From Akkermansiaceae bacterium (GTDB lineage: Bacteria > Verrucomicrobiota > Verrucomicrobiia > Verrucomicrobiales > Akkermansiaceae): a stretch of DNA of 64,000 nt. The stretch's first letter is position 1; each line of letters begins with the position of its first letter. The notes beneath the pieces were generated by a model. The model searched no databases. It was given only the letters and a program-made list of their open reading frames with translations, and was not told the DNA's origin. The stretch is taken from assembly GCA_903906515.1 (NCBI GenBank), contig CAIVKO010000004.1:1-64000 (forward strand), given 5' to 3'. Below are positions 9,141 through 18,341 of this stretch, piece by piece. A program made the translations under genes and the position numbers.

Positions 9141-9764
9141 TTACTTCGCGAAATTCGCGGCAACCACGTCCCAGTTCACCACATTCCAGAATGCGGCGAT
9201 GTAGTCGGGGCGGCGGTTCTGATAGTTCAGGTAGTAGGCGTGCTCCCAGACGTCGAGACCGAGGATGGGTTTCCCATCACATCCGGCGACGGCGGCACCC
9301 ATGCACGGGCAGTCTTGGTTGGCGGTCGAGCACACGGCGAGCGAGCCATCCGCTTTTTTCACCAACCATGCCCAACCGGAACCGAAACGGGTGGCACCCG
9401 CCTTGGCAAAGGCTTCCTTGAACGCGTCAAACGAACCGAATGCCTTATCGATGGCGGCAGCGAGATCACCGGAAGGAGCCTTGGCACCACCGGGAGCGAT
9501 AACTTTCCAGAAGAAACCGTGGTTTGCGTGACCACCGGCGTTGTTGCGGACCACCGTGCGGATGTTTTCCGGGACAGAGGCCAGATCGCCGACGAGTTCG
9601 CAGAGCGACTTTGCTTCAAGTTCGGCGTTGCCGGTGATCGCGTTGTTGAGATTGGTGATATACGCCTGATGGTGCTTCAAGTGGTGAATTTCCATCGTGC
9701 GGGCATCGATGTGAGGTTCGAGGGCATCGTAGGCGTATCCGAGTTCGGGTAGGGTGTGGGCCAT
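9141..9764 (-). CDS. sodA: Superoxide dismutase, Mn/Fe type
   Basis: 207 residues. It dismutates superoxide to oxygen and hydrogen peroxide. The metal ligands are present: His in [12 protein letters not shown], His in [10 protein letters not shown], and Asp/His in [14 protein letters not shown]. The GGHANH form with Gly-Gly favours manganese or cambialistic use. Odd point: between AVCSTANQD and [12 protein letters not shown] there is a short extra Cys-containing stretch ([14 protein letters not shown]) where most homologues read SPLM. No signal peptide, so cytoplasmic. It converges with the ABC exporter, whose stop is 10 bases away. Confidence 0.95.
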   Translation of the reverse strand: MAHTLPELGYAYDALEPHIDARTMEIHHLKHHQAYITNLNNAITGNAELEAKSLCELVGDLASVPENIRTVVRNNAGGHANHGFFWKVIAPGGAKAPSGDLAAAIDKAFGSFDAFKEAFAKAGATRFGSGWAWLVKKADGSLAVCSTANQDCPCMGAAVAGCDGKPILGLDVWEHAYYLNYQNRRPDYIAAFWNVVNWDVVAANFAK

Positions 9765-9874
9765 GGTAATTAAGGGAGTTTGGTTTGCTTATCGTCCGGA
9801 TTTCGATATGATGGGAACCCGCCCGACGCCCCCTACCAAACCGAGGTTTCCACCACGCGCAAGAGAAAACCATC

Positions 9875-11425
9875 ATGATCCCCCAAGAACTCGCCCATTA
9901 CCTACCACCCATCATCACCGGCATCATCGGATTGGCTGTCGGTTGGCTGTTCACCCGGCTCGCGGCATCTGGTAAAATCGCCACCGGAAACGAGCGACTC
10001 AAAGCCGAAGAGCGCCGCTCTGCCGAGATCGAGGCCCGGCTCGCCCACGCCACGGCAGACACAGATCGCAACGAACAGGAAGCCCAGAACTATCGCGCCC
10101 AACTCGGGGAAACCCGGTCCCGCCTAGAAGCTGAACTCAAGGCCGCCGCCGAAAAACAAGCGCTGCTCGAGCGCGCCGAGACCCGCCTCTCGGACACCTT
10201 TAAGGCGCTCTCCGCCGATGCGCTGCGGGCTTCGTCCGAACAATTCCTCCATCTCGCCAAGTCCTCGCTGGCCACCCAGACGGAAGAGGCCAAAGGCGAA
10301 ATCGAAAAACGCAAAACCGCCATCGAAACCCTCGTCAAACCGGTCGCCGAATCGCTCGGAAAATTCGAACTCCGCATCGGCGAAATCGAAAAAGCCCGCG
10401 AGGGTGCCTATTCGGAACTCAAAGAGCAGGTCCGCGCCCTCGGCGAAGGCCAACTCGGCCTCCAACGCGAAACCGCCTCGCTCGTCAAAGCCCTGCGCCA
10501 ACCGACCGGCCGCGGCCAATGGGGGGAAATGCAACTCCGCCGCGTCGTCGAACTCGCCGGTATGCAGGAACACTGCGATTTCGAAACCCAACACAACACG
10601 ACCACCGACGAAGGGAAAAAACTCCGACCCGACCTCATCGTTCGCCTGCCTGGCGGCAAAACCATTGTGGTCGATTCCAAGACGCCGATGGACGGATACC
10701 TCGACGCGCTCGAAGCCACCGACGACACCGTTAGAGATGAAGCTCTCCAACGCCACGCCCGCCAAGTACGCACCCACATCCAACAACTTTCCTCAAAAAA
10801 CTACACCGCGCAGTTCGCCCAAACGCCGGAGTTTACCGTGCTTTTCCTGCCCAGCGAATCGTTCTTCTCCGCCGCTCTCCAGAGCGACCCCGGCCTGATC
10901 GAACGCGGCGTGGACCAGGGCGTCATCCTCGCCACACCCACCACTCTCATCGCCCTGCTGCGCGCCGTTTCCTACGGATGGAGGCAGGAATCCATCGCGG
11001 AAAACGCCCGCGAGATTTCATTGTTAGGCCGCACCCTGCACGAACGTCTGGGAAAACTCGCCGATCACTTCGGCAAACTCGGCCGCTCTCTCGGCAATGC
11101 CGTGGAGAACTACAACAGCGCCGTCGGCTCGTTGGAAACCCGCGTTCTAACCACCGCCCGCAAGTTCGAGGATCTCAAGGCCGCCCCGGAAGCCGCTACC
11201 ATCGCCAACCTCGAACCGATCGATAGTGTTCCGCGCACCCTGCAATCCATCGGCTTACCAACCGGCCGTGACACGGGCATCCTGCCCGCCGCATCTTCCT
11301 CACTACTCCTTGAGTCCACCACCGCCGCCGCGCTTTTGACTCCGGCCATGGACGACGACTTCACCTTCGTCCCGGATCCACCCGCAACCAGCGCTGTCGA
11401 GGACTTCGGATTCACAGCGGAATGA
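9875..11425 (+). CDS. rmuC: DNA recombination protein RmuC homologue
   Basis: 516 residues. An N-terminal membrane segment ([16 protein letters not shown], about 10-26) is followed by a long coiled coil (about 35-190) and the RmuC nuclease-like domain (about 200-430). The domain contains [34 protein letters not shown] (the PD...ExK-like core) and [13 protein letters not shown]. RmuC limits inversions and processes broken DNA; biochemical details remain poorly known. The C-terminal 80 residues are low complexity (Ala, Ser, Thr). The ATG at 9875 begins exactly before the membrane helix. Confidence 0.93.
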   Translation: MIPQELAHYLPPIITGIIGLAVGWLFTRLAASGKIATGNERLKAEERRSAEIEARLAHATADTDRNEQEAQNYRAQLGETRSRLEAELKAAAEKQALLERAETRLSDTFKALSADALRASSEQFLHLAKSSLATQTEEAKGEIEKRKTAIETLVKPVAESLGKFELRIGEIEKAREGAYSELKEQVRALGEGQLGLQRETASLVKALRQPTGRGQWGEMQLRRVVELAGMQEHCDFETQHNTTTDEGKKLRPDLIVRLPGGKTIVVDSKTPMDGYLDALEATDDTVRDEALQRHARQVRTHIQQLSSKNYTAQFAQTPEFTVLFLPSESFFSAALQSDPGLIERGVDQGVILATPTTLIALLRAVSYGWRQESIAENAREISLLGRTLHERLGKLADHFGKLGRSLGNAVENYNSAVGSLETRVLTTARKFEDLKAAPEAATIANLEPIDSVPRTLQSIGLPTGRDTGILPAASSSLLLESTTAAALLTPAMDDDFTFVPDPPATSAVEDFGFTAE

Positions 11426-11546
11426 CGTCTTTACCGAAATTTAACAATTTCTTTTGAATCCTTTTCAAGCTTTCGGAGTTTTACATGCAAGCCGAGGGCT
11501 CGCATTCCGCGCTTCCCAAGCTCAATCAACGATAAAAAACACAATC

Positions 11547-11921
11547 ATGAAAGCAACCATCACACTGCTCAGCGCCATGGCCATCGCCACCTCGCTGTCA
11601 TTCGGCGAAGAACCTGCGGGTCCTCCAAAAGGCCCCGGTGGGCCAGGCAAACACCCTGAACCGGAAGTCATCTTCAAAAAACTCGACACGAATTCCGACG
11701 GCGCGGTAAGCCTCGACGAATTCAAAGCCGGTCCAAGGGCCAAGAAAGACCCGGAAAAAGCCGCCGAAATCTTCAAGAAGATCGATGCCGACAGCAACGG
11801 CTCGATCAGCCTTGAGGAATTCAAGTCCCATCGTCCCCCACCCCACGATGGCAAGGGCGGCGGCCATGGCGGCGGCAAGGGCAAGGATAAAGGTGGCGAC
11901 CCACCTCCGGCAGCTGAATAA
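11547..11921 (+). CDS. Exported EF-hand calcium-binding protein
   Basis: 124 residues. The signal peptide MKATITLLSAMAIATSLSFG ends before a Pro/Gly-rich linker. Two canonical EF-hand loops follow: DTNSDGAVSLDE and DADSNGSISLEE, each with Asp/Asn at positions 1, 3 and 5 and Glu at 12, so both should bind Ca2+. The tail is Gly/Lys/His rich (GGGHGGGKGKDKGG). Such small secreted EF-hand proteins are frequent in this phylum and their partners are unknown. The ATG at 11547 is preferred over the frame start at 11454 because it starts the signal peptide. Confidence 0.88.
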   Translation: MKATITLLSAMAIATSLSFGEEPAGPPKGPGGPGKHPEPEVIFKKLDTNSDGAVSLDEFKAGPRAKKDPEKAAEIFKKIDADSNGSISLEEFKSHRPPPHDGKGGGHGGGKGKDKGGDPPPAAE

Positions 11922-11970
11922 TCAAGCGCGCACTCATCGAACATTCCCCGGCTCCCTGCCTGATCCAATC

Positions 11971-11989
11971 ACGGCGGGGGGCCGTTTTT
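11971..11989 (+). terminator. Putative intrinsic terminator after the EF-hand gene
   Basis: ACGGC-GGGGG-GCCGT followed by TTTTA. The stem is short (5 bp) but perfect and GC rich, with a T run straight after it. It lies 50 bases after the EF-hand stop codon. Confidence 0.5.
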
Positions 11990-12010
11990 ATGAGAGCCGG
12001 TCAAAGACGC

Positions 12011-12067
12011 GAGGAGCGCCGACATGTTGTCCGCAGTCCGTCAGCGTGCAACATGCACGCGCTCCTC
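12011..12067. repeat. Palindromic intergenic element touching a stop codon
   Basis: GAGGAGCGC (12011-12019) matches GCGCTCCTC (12059-12067) in inverse, and inside them CATGTTG (12023-12029) matches CAACATG (12049-12055). The result is a nested hairpin of 57 bases. Its right arm includes bases of the stop codon of the minus-strand gene at 12066. It looks like a REP-type element; a second copy is not seen here. Confidence 0.65.
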
Positions 12068-12620
12068 AGCGCGCCCTTTTGGGTTTTTTCTTTTCAAATG
12101 AAACGGCCTTGATGTCGAAAGCCTCCGGATCGTATCCCGGATGCATCCAAGCAATGTCGCCATGGAGGGCCTGCATGTATTGGAATGTGCCACCGCAGTC
12201 TTCCTGCGGGCATGCGCGGGCGCCGTCGAGCATCACGGGACCACCCTCGCCTTCGATCCGTTTTTCAAAAACGATCTCATGGATCCACTCGTCCGCGAAA
12301 TCATAGCGATACAGAATACGGATTGGCAGTTTGCGTTTCCCTAGAAACTCCGAGACGGTCAGCACCGCCTCATCTTGAAACTCTCCAAGCGTCTGGTCCT
12401 GCAGGCCGATCGGCCCGATCACATCGACGAGGCGCTTGCCCTTGCCGTGGCGAAACTCGTGGGGATGCTTGTTGTCCCAGCCCATCGCAGCCTGGATGGC
12501 GTCACTCAGCGCGATGAATGTGACCTCCTTGGAAATCGAAAACCGCCGCCAGATCTGCGGTTGAATGCCATAGAGAAACACCTTGATCGACACCCGGTTC
12601 TGATCGCTCGTCTTTGCCAT
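12066..12620 (-). CDS. Plasmid pRiA4b ORF-3-like protein
   Basis: 184 residues. The pattern VFLYGIQPQIWRRFSI at the start, HEFRHGK, then YRYDFADEWIHEIVFE and the Cys/Gly stretch CPQEDCGGTFQY is typical of the pRiA4b ORF-3 / IS1096 TnpR-passenger family. Its molecular role is not established; it occurs both in mobile elements and as a chromosomal orphan. Start: the ATG at 12620 (MAKTSDQN) rather than the upstream frame start at 12713, because homologues begin just before this motif. The basic tail KKKPKRAR overlaps a palindromic repeat. Confidence 0.82.
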   Translation of the reverse strand: MAKTSDQNRVSIKVFLYGIQPQIWRRFSISKEVTFIALSDAIQAAMGWDNKHPHEFRHGKGKRLVDVIGPIGLQDQTLGEFQDEAVLTVSEFLGKRKLPIRILYRYDFADEWIHEIVFEKRIEGEGGPVMLDGARACPQEDCGGTFQYMQALHGDIAWMHPGYDPEAFDIKAVSFEKKKPKRAR

Positions 12621-12734
12621 GCCGGGAGTCTGACAAATCCCCGCTTGGGAATCAAACTTGAATTGCACACGCCCAAACGCCGGTTTTCCCATAAAAAACA
12701 TTCTCATCCGCACCCGGTTCGATCATCATCCCGC

Positions 12735-13046
12735 ATGGAGATCGTCGATTTCCTAATCCCCACTCCCATGCCACCTCCCCAAAAAGGCTACAAAACCATC
12801 AATCACCGCGATGTTCAATACCGCTGGATCATGCAAAACCGCAGCGGAGCGAACGAATTGCGGGTCGAGGCCAGCGCGCCGATCAACGGCCAGGTGCTAA
12901 CGGCGGCGTTGCCCCGTGTGGTGAGTTATGACATGGTCACCGAGGCCATCGATTTCGCGAATGCGAACGGATGGAAACCCAATCAGACGGCACCGCCATT
13001 CCGCTGCGCCCACACCCGCGGAGGATTTCGCATGGCAGAAGGCTGA
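12735..13046 (+). CDS. Small conserved-looking hypothetical protein (103 aa)
   Basis: ATG start at 12735 (MEIVDFLIPTP). Soluble, with a plausible mixed alpha/beta composition (YRWIMQNRSGANELRVEA, then VVSYDMVTEAIDFANANGW). I do not recognise the family. The frame extends upstream to 12375 only as the antisense of the pRiA4b-like gene. It lies 60 bases before the DUF1080 gene on the same strand. Confidence 0.55.
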   Translation: MEIVDFLIPTPMPPPQKGYKTINHRDVQYRWIMQNRSGANELRVEASAPINGQVLTAALPRVVSYDMVTEAIDFANANGWKPNQTAPPFRCAHTRGGFRMAEG

Positions 13047-13105
13047 AACACAGTGAAAGACCCGCCGCGTGCAGAAGGTATGGGAAACGTCTGCTTTCCA
13101 CTGCC

Positions 13106-13870
13106 ATGAAAACATTGCTCACCACCGCATTCGCCCTGATCACATGCTTCGCATCTGCGGAGGAAGGCAAATGGGAGTCCTTGTTCAATGGCAAGGACCT
13201 GACCGGATGGACGCCGAAAATCCGCGGCTGCAAGGCGGGCGAGAATTTCCAGAACACCTTCCGCGTGAAAAACGGCGTTCTCGCGGTGGATTACTCGGAT
13301 TACAAACAATGGGAGAACCGCTTCGGCCATTTGTTTTACGCCAAAAAGTATTCCAACTACCGCCTCCGCGTCGAATATCGATTCACGGGCGAACAACTGA
13401 AGGGCGGTCCCGGCTGGGCCTTCCGCAACAGCGGCGTCATGATCCATAGCGAATCCCCGGAAACCATGGAGATCGGCCAGGATTTCCCGGCATCCCTGGA
13501 AGTCCAAATCCTCGGCGGCACCGGAAATGGAGAACGCACCACCGGAAATCTCTGCACCCCCGGAACCCACGTGGAAATCGATGGCAAGCTCGAAACCCGC
13601 CACTGCATCTCATCCAAATCCAAAACTTTCAACGGCGACCAATGGGTGACGATTGAAGTGGAAGTCCGTGGCAACACCCTGATCCGCCACATCATCAATG
13701 GCGAGGAAGTCATGTCCTACTCGAAACCCCAACTCGGCGGCGACGCCCATGCCGAGCAACTCGCAAAACTCGCGGAAAGCAAAATGCTTTCCGAAGGTTA
13801 TCTCTGCCTGCAATCCGAAAGCCACCCGGTGGAGTTCCGCAAAATCGAAATCATGGAAATCAAGCCTTGA
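13106..13870 (+). CDS. Exported DUF1080 (3-keto-disaccharide hydrolase-like) protein
   Basis: 254 residues. Signal peptide MKTLLTTAFALITCFASA, then a single DUF1080 jelly-roll domain. The start is the family pattern WESLFNGKDLTGW; later pieces are NSGVMIHSESPE, SLEVQILGGTGNG and the final strand GYLCLQSESHPVEFRKIEI. DUF1080 is a laminin-G-like fold; some members hydrolyse 3-keto-glycosides. Substrate here is unknown. Such proteins are numerous in Verrucomicrobiota and Planctomycetota and act outside the cytoplasm. ATG at 13106 chosen for the signal peptide. Confidence 0.9.
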   Translation: MKTLLTTAFALITCFASAEEGKWESLFNGKDLTGWTPKIRGCKAGENFQNTFRVKNGVLAVDYSDYKQWENRFGHLFYAKKYSNYRLRVEYRFTGEQLKGGPGWAFRNSGVMIHSESPETMEIGQDFPASLEVQILGGTGNGERTTGNLCTPGTHVEIDGKLETRHCISSKSKTFNGDQWVTIEVEVRGNTLIRHIINGEEVMSYSKPQLGGDAHAEQLAKLAESKMLSEGYLCLQSESHPVEFRKIEIMEIKP

Positions 13871-13901
13871 GAGGCACGGGTTTCAATGGTGAATTCGCCC
13901 G

Positions 13902-14834
13902 GTGAGTTGGACATTCAACAAGGTGGCGGTAGTCGGATCCGGCGCGATCGGCCTGTATTATGGCGGTCGGTTGGCGGCGGCAGGCGAGGATGTTAAGTTT
14001 TTAGTTAGATCTGATTTTAACGCGATCTCACGCGGCGGCCTCAAGGCGAAAAGCATCCACGGGGATTTTGAATTACCCCATGTCAACGCCGCGCGCACAC
14101 CCGAGGAAATCGGGCCTGTGGATCTGGTAATCGTGGCATGGAAGGCCACGGCCAACCCACATTTGGCCGCCACGCTGCCACCGCTTTTGCATGAAGGAAC
14201 GCAGGTAATCACGCTGCAGAATGGGTTGGGCAATTGCGAATGCATCGCCTCCATCACCGGCCCGGAGCGGGTAATGGGCGGACTGTGTTTTGTCTGCATC
14301 AACCGGATTTCTCCCGGCCTCATCCACCACTCCGGAGGCGGCAGGGTGTCGATCGGCGAGTGGCGGCCGGGCATCCCGGGCCGCGCTGCGGAAATTGCCA
14401 GACGCTTCAAGGCCGCAGGCATTCACGGCACCGCCGTGGACAATCTGGAACAAGCCCAGTGGGAGAAACTCGTCTGGAACATTCCCTTCAACGGGCTCTC
14501 CGTGGCCGAGGGCGGTGTCACTACGGATGTTTTGTTAGCCCCCACCGATGGCGAAACCCGGATCCGCACGCTGATGGCGGAGGTAATCGCAGCAGGCAGG
14601 GCTCTAGGCTTGGAGCTTGCCGATGATTTGATCGATTCGAACATCGACCGCACCCGACCCATGGGTGCCTACCGGACATCCAGCATGATCGATTTCATCG
14701 AAGGCCGCGAGGTCGAAGTCGGCCCGATCTGGCAGGAACCATTGCGCCAGGCACAAGCCGCCGGAGTCGCCATGCCCCACACGGAAGCCCTACTGAAAAG
14801 AATCGAGGCCAGGCTCCGCCAAAAGCCTAGCTGA
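13902..14834 (+). CDS. panE: 2-dehydropantoate 2-reductase (ketopantoate reductase)
   Basis: 310 residues. The NADPH-binding Rossmann motif VVGSGAIGLYYGGRLAAAG starts at residue 9. Middle pieces are TLQNGLGN and RVMGGLCF, and the C-terminal helical domain has EKLVWNIPFNGLS with the conserved Lys/Asn. PanE reduces ketopantoate to pantoate for coenzyme A synthesis. The family also holds paralogues acting on other 2-keto acids, so the exact substrate is inferred. Start is GTG (13902). The stop codon lies inside the left arm of the repeat beginning near 14828. Confidence 0.87.
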   Translation: MSWTFNKVAVVGSGAIGLYYGGRLAAAGEDVKFLVRSDFNAISRGGLKAKSIHGDFELPHVNAARTPEEIGPVDLVIVAWKATANPHLAATLPPLLHEGTQVITLQNGLGNCECIASITGPERVMGGLCFVCINRISPGLIHHSGGGRVSIGEWRPGIPGRAAEIARRFKAAGIHGTAVDNLEQAQWEKLVWNIPFNGLSVAEGGVTTDVLLAPTDGETRIRTLMAEVIAAGRALGLELADDLIDSNIDRTRPMGAYRTSSMIDFIEGREVEVGPIWQEPLRQAQAAGVAMPHTEALLKRIEARLRQKPS

Positions 14835-14998
14835 ATATGATCGATGGCAGGGACCGATCCTCCGGGCGGTCCGCGAGCATGGAAAGTGAATGATTGAACA
14901 TTTTCGGATTTCCAAGCTTCCCATTTACGAACGTATTCTCCGCTCATTCGCCGGACCGCCCGGAGGTCGAGTCCCTACCCATTTTTAAGACACTCTCC
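14828..14998. repeat. MITE/REP-like palindromic element, copy 2 (degenerate)
   Basis: The left arm 14846-14872 is identical to the 27-bp arm of copy 1. The right arm 14953-14979 differs at a few positions (GGAGGTCGAGTCCCTACC). Outer ends are recognisable but worn (GCTGAATAT on the left; TTTTTAAGACACTCTCC on the right). The central loop differs from copies 1 and 3. The left end overlaps the stop codon of panE. Confidence 0.8.
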
Positions 14999-15017
14999 AA
15001 GGCCGTGAGGGGCCAAG

Positions 15018-15293
15018 CTAACCAAACACCGCGCGGAAAAGCGCTCGGATGATGCAAAACACGGCGTAGAGCAGTCCAAGGATCAGCCCGACTGTCAACG
15101 CGAGGACAAGTGCGATGCTGCCCAACACCACCCACAGCGGCCACCAGCGACCGTCGAGCCTGCGAACGCGCCCACCCCACTGACGCCAGTCTTGCCAGTC
15201 ATCCCGGGATGGCGGAACTTCCTTGGCGGGCACGGGCGCGACGCCGTCGATCTCGAGCACTTCGACTTCGATTTCGGTGGTTTCTTGAGTCAT
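15018..15293 (-). CDS. Small single-span membrane protein
   Basis: 91 residues. The acidic N-terminal half (EIEVEVLEIDG) and a Trp/Arg stretch (WQDWRQWGGRVRR) precede one long hydrophobic segment (about residues 50-85: LWVVLGSIALVLALTVGLIL). No known family recognised. It is divergent from the AsmA-like gene. Confidence 0.6.
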   Translation of the reverse strand: MTQETTEIEVEVLEIDGVAPVPAKEVPPSRDDWQDWRQWGGRVRRLDGRWWPLWVVLGSIALVLALTVGLILGLLYAVFCIIRALFRAVFG

Positions 15294-15439
15294 GATGAAG
15301 GTCCTTGCGGTGGTGTGATTCTCGCCATGACAGGCTCCGACGCAAACCGAATGAAGAAAAATGGAAAAATCAGCGGAGATTGGAATGGATCGCGCAATCC
15401 GCGATTGCCGTCCGGCCCGTCCTTGCTACGATACAGAGG

Positions 15440-16963
15440 ATGAGTCGAAGATCCAGAAGAAGACGTGGAATTTCAGGCGGCACCGGCTGGCTGGGCAAGG
15501 CGGCGATCGGACTGATCGTGGTAGGCCTGATCGGGGCCGCAGTGCTGTACACCATGATCCGAGGATACTTACACAGCGAGGGATTCCGGCGGTTTTTATC
15601 AGCGAAGGCGAGCATGGTAACGGGAGTGGATGGCGAGTTCACACCCTTCCGCTGGGAGGGCCTGGCGGTGGACACTTCGACATTCGAGGGCACTGGAAAT
15701 GGAATCGTCCGCGATTTGAGGATCGAAGGATTGCATACCGAAGTCGGAGTGGGCGGCGTCCGCCGGGGGGTCTGGGAAATCCGTGGGACACGGGTCCAAC
15801 GTTTGGACATTACGCTAGATGCTCGGAATGCCGGAGGGACACCGGCGTTTAAGGGAGTGAAAATCGACCAAGGATCCGCTCCTTCGGCGGATGTACCGGG
15901 CTGGTTGCCAACCAAAGTGGAACTGATGAGCTTGGACTTGAATGAGGTGATGGTGAAGGCGCTTCTCAATCAAGGACCGTTCTCGGCCAGTGGACTGAAA
16001 GTTCGCGTGGAACCCGCCGGAAAGAAGCAGGCATACCGCATCGATCTGGCGGATGGCACCCTCAGACAGCCCATCGCTCTGGTGCCGGAAATCCGCCTGG
16101 ATCGCGCCAAATTGCGCTATCAGGACGGCCAGATTTTCCTCAGCAACGCCACGGCATCGGCATGGAAGAACGGCCGATTGTCGATCTCGGGTGAATGGAA
16201 CGCCTCCGCCGGACAATACTCCGCAGAAGGCGATGTGACATCCGTGAAATGCGAGGAGATCTTCAACGAGGACTGGGCCAAACGTTTCACCGGAGACATG
16301 AGCACCGACTTCTCCATGGATAATCGATCCGGCGTGCTTGAGACGCATGGACACCTCGGGATTGTCAATGGCACGCTAACCGCCCTGCCCTTGTTGGATT
16401 CCCTGGCAGCCTACGCGGACACCCGCCGTTTCCGGGTTCTTTCCCTCAGTGATGCCCGCACCGATTGGCGATGGACGAGCGGTGAAACCGCATTCAACAA
16501 TCTGGTGCTTGCCAGCGAAGGCCTGATGCGACTCGAGGGCAACCTAACCATCCGCGGCAGGAACCTCGACGGCTCCTTCCGCCTCGGCCTCGCCCCCGGC
16601 ACGCTGGCAACCATCCCCGGCGCGGAAACCGATGTATTTTCTCCGGGTGAACGGGGCTTGGTCTGGGCGTCACTACGGATCAGCGGCACACTCGATGATC
16701 CGAAGGAAGACCTAACCGACCGCTTGATCGAGGCCGCCGGCATGAGAATGTTCGATATACTCCCGGAAACCGGTGAAAAAGTGATCAAATTCACAAACTC
16801 GGTGCTCAAGGACGCTCCAACCAAAGCCATCGACGCAGGCACTAAAATCCTCGATAAAGGAACCGGAATCGTCGAAGGCGTCAACGGCGTGCTGGATGGC
16901 ATCCTGGGCAGTGGCATCAAAAAACCGGAACTCCCCCCCGAAGAAAAAACACTCCCACCGTGA
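15440..16963 (+). CDS. AsmA-like membrane-anchored protein
   Basis: 507 residues. After a basic start (MSRRSRRRRG) comes one transmembrane helix (about 23-42), then a long beta-rich periplasmic part. Features of AsmA/TamB-type proteins are seen: repeated strand-turn segments, LRIEGLHTEVG, and a C-terminal region LRLEGNLTIRGRNLDGSFRLGL and SLRISGTLDDPKEDL. These match the AsmA-2/DUF3971 style, proteins thought to bridge lipids between membranes. The C-terminal 60 residues are Lys/Gly repeats (AGTKILDKGTGIVEGV). ATG at 15440 gives the correct topology; the frame start at 15305 does not. Confidence 0.72.
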   Translation: MSRRSRRRRGISGGTGWLGKAAIGLIVVGLIGAAVLYTMIRGYLHSEGFRRFLSAKASMVTGVDGEFTPFRWEGLAVDTSTFEGTGNGIVRDLRIEGLHTEVGVGGVRRGVWEIRGTRVQRLDITLDARNAGGTPAFKGVKIDQGSAPSADVPGWLPTKVELMSLDLNEVMVKALLNQGPFSASGLKVRVEPAGKKQAYRIDLADGTLRQPIALVPEIRLDRAKLRYQDGQIFLSNATASAWKNGRLSISGEWNASAGQYSAEGDVTSVKCEEIFNEDWAKRFTGDMSTDFSMDNRSGVLETHGHLGIVNGTLTALPLLDSLAAYADTRRFRVLSLSDARTDWRWTSGETAFNNLVLASEGLMRLEGNLTIRGRNLDGSFRLGLAPGTLATIPGAETDVFSPGERGLVWASLRISGTLDDPKEDLTDRLIEAAGMRMFDILPETGEKVIKFTNSVLKDAPTKAIDAGTKILDKGTGIVEGVNGVLDGILGSGIKKPELPPEEKTLPP

Positions 16964-17160
16964 AAATGGGATTTTTCCGTTGTTTTATCGAAAAGAAATT
17001 GTGTTATAGATAGATTTTCGATGTTTTGAATTTTTTTCTTTTTCGATTTGTGATAGATGTGCCACTCTATCCGAGTTGCCCAACGTCGCATCGCAGGTTC
17101 ATTTTCCCGCGGTTGCTTCGTATGGATAGAAATCCACAATCCTCGCTTTCCTAACGACGT
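16964..17160 (+). promoter_or_regulatory. AT-rich leader of the pseudopilin cassette, possible promoter
   Basis: About 200 bases between the AsmA-like gene and the cassette, clearly richer in A/T than its surroundings, with T runs near 17030-17045. A possible sigma70-like pair is TTGTTT near 16979 and TATAGA near 17005, with wider than ideal spacing. No terminator hairpin was found. This is the only sizeable gap before a run of five overlapping genes, so the operon promoter should lie here. Confidence 0.4.
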
Positions 17161-17832
17161 TTGAACTCAATCATATCCCTCTCAAAATCAAACATTCAGA
17201 GCCACAGGCCCGCGTTTTCGCTGATCGAAATGGTCGCCGTGATTGCAGTGCTGGTAATTCTCATGGTGGCGGGGATCGGATTGATGAACGGCTCCGGCCC
17301 GCAATCACGCAAGGCCGGCACTGACGTGCTAACCGGCATGATCGAACAAGCCCGCACCGCTGCCATCACCTCACGCTGCCATGTCGTGCTCGCCGTGGCC
17401 GAACCGGGCGATTTACCGTCAGTTGACGCACGCTGCCGGCTCGGACTTTTCAAAGTGGAATCCTGGCCGGACCCAGGCACCACCGAAACCATCACCGGCG
17501 TCCTCATGAGCCGCTGGCAAACGTTGGAAACCGGCATCGCGCTAACCGGAGGCGAAGTGGATGGCATGGAAAATCCATTGGATACCAAGGAACTCACGAT
17601 CGCCTATGGCGCGGAAAAATCCCTGAAGGTGACCGTCCACGCCATCGCCTTCAATCCGCACGGCGGCCTCCAATATCCCGCCGGTTCCAATCCTATCGCC
17701 ATGCGCGTCGCCGAAGGTTCATACCGCAGCGGCAAGGCATCCCCTAACCGCCACGGATCATCCGGAACCACCACCGAAAACCTTCTCAAAATCGGCCGCG
17801 TCACCGCGCGCCCATATCGCATCGACGGATGA
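17161..17832 (+). CDS. Verru_Chthon cassette protein D (GspG/GspH-like pseudopilin)
   Basis: 223 residues. The prepilin signature FSLIEMVAVIAVLVILMVAG starts at residue 19 after a basic leader; the Glu at +5 of the mature pilin is present. The following part (KAGTDVLTGMIEQARTAAITSRCHVVL) has the layout of GspH-type minor pseudopilins. It is the first gene of the four-gene cassette characteristic of Verrucomicrobia and Chthoniobacter relatives. Start is TTG at 17161, as no ATG precedes the signal. It overlaps gene B by ATGA. A separate prepilin peptidase would have to act on it; none is in the window. Confidence 0.85.
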   Translation: MNSIISLSKSNIQSHRPAFSLIEMVAVIAVLVILMVAGIGLMNGSGPQSRKAGTDVLTGMIEQARTAAITSRCHVVLAVAEPGDLPSVDARCRLGLFKVESWPDPGTTETITGVLMSRWQTLETGIALTGGEVDGMENPLDTKELTIAYGAEKSLKVTVHAIAFNPHGGLQYPAGSNPIAMRVAEGSYRSGKASPNRHGSSGTTTENLLKIGRVTARPYRIDG

Positions 17833-18341
17833 AACCCCGCTCATCCAACCCATCCCTGAAGCGGGCATCTTCCCTGATCGACGCAGTCATCGCCATCGGC
17901 GTACTGGCGGTGGCCGCGCCTCTGGTTTTAGCCACCATGACCCAGGCCGGCAAAAGCGGACTATCAGCCGAGGCAGAAACCCGCTGCGCCTGGATGATCC
18001 CCGCCTGCATGGAGGAAATCCGCTCCTCCCGAGATGGCCGCCCTCAATATTTCACCCCCACATCCGCTGGCCAGATCTTCCCTCCCGCCGACGACATCTG
18101 GGCACTTGCTTTCGGTCCCGACGGCAAACCGGTCGGAAAAATATCCAAATCACACTACGACAAGGGCACCAAGGAAATGAATGGCAAACCGGTGTTCTAC
18201 CTCGCCTCGATGGCCGCCACCACCGCCGATGTTAAAACCGGCGAAACCCCGATGATGAACGTCCGGATTTCGATCGACTACCCGGCATCCGCACCCGTGT
18301 CCAAACGCCAGAAACTCGATTTTCACACCCGTATTCCATGA
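17829..18341 (+). CDS. Verru_Chthon cassette protein B (minor pseudopilin)
   Basis: 170 residues. N-terminal hydrophobic segment ASSLIDAVIAIGVLAVAAPL resembles a type IV pilin leader but lacks the usual Gly/Phe before cleavage and has Asp where Glu is standard. The middle holds EAETRCAWMIPACMEEIRSS, the conserved patch of this family. The C-terminal half is beta rich with ISIDYPASAPVSKRQKLDF. Translationally coupled on both sides by ATGA overlaps. It resembles GspI-type minor pilins in size and position. Confidence 0.83.
   Translation: MKPRSSNPSLKRASSLIDAVIAIGVLAVAAPLVLATMTQAGKSGLSAEAETRCAWMIPACMEEIRSSRDGRPQYFTPTSAGQIFPPADDIWALAFGPDGKPVGKISKSHYDKGTKEMNGKPVFYLASMAATTADVKTGETPMMNVRISIDYPASAPVSKRQKLDFHTRIP

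Noticed and set aside
10124..10786. 220-codon frame opposite rmuC
   Set aside because: Antisense of the RmuC coiled coil and domain; composition is Phe/Glu/Gly repeats caused by codon bias.
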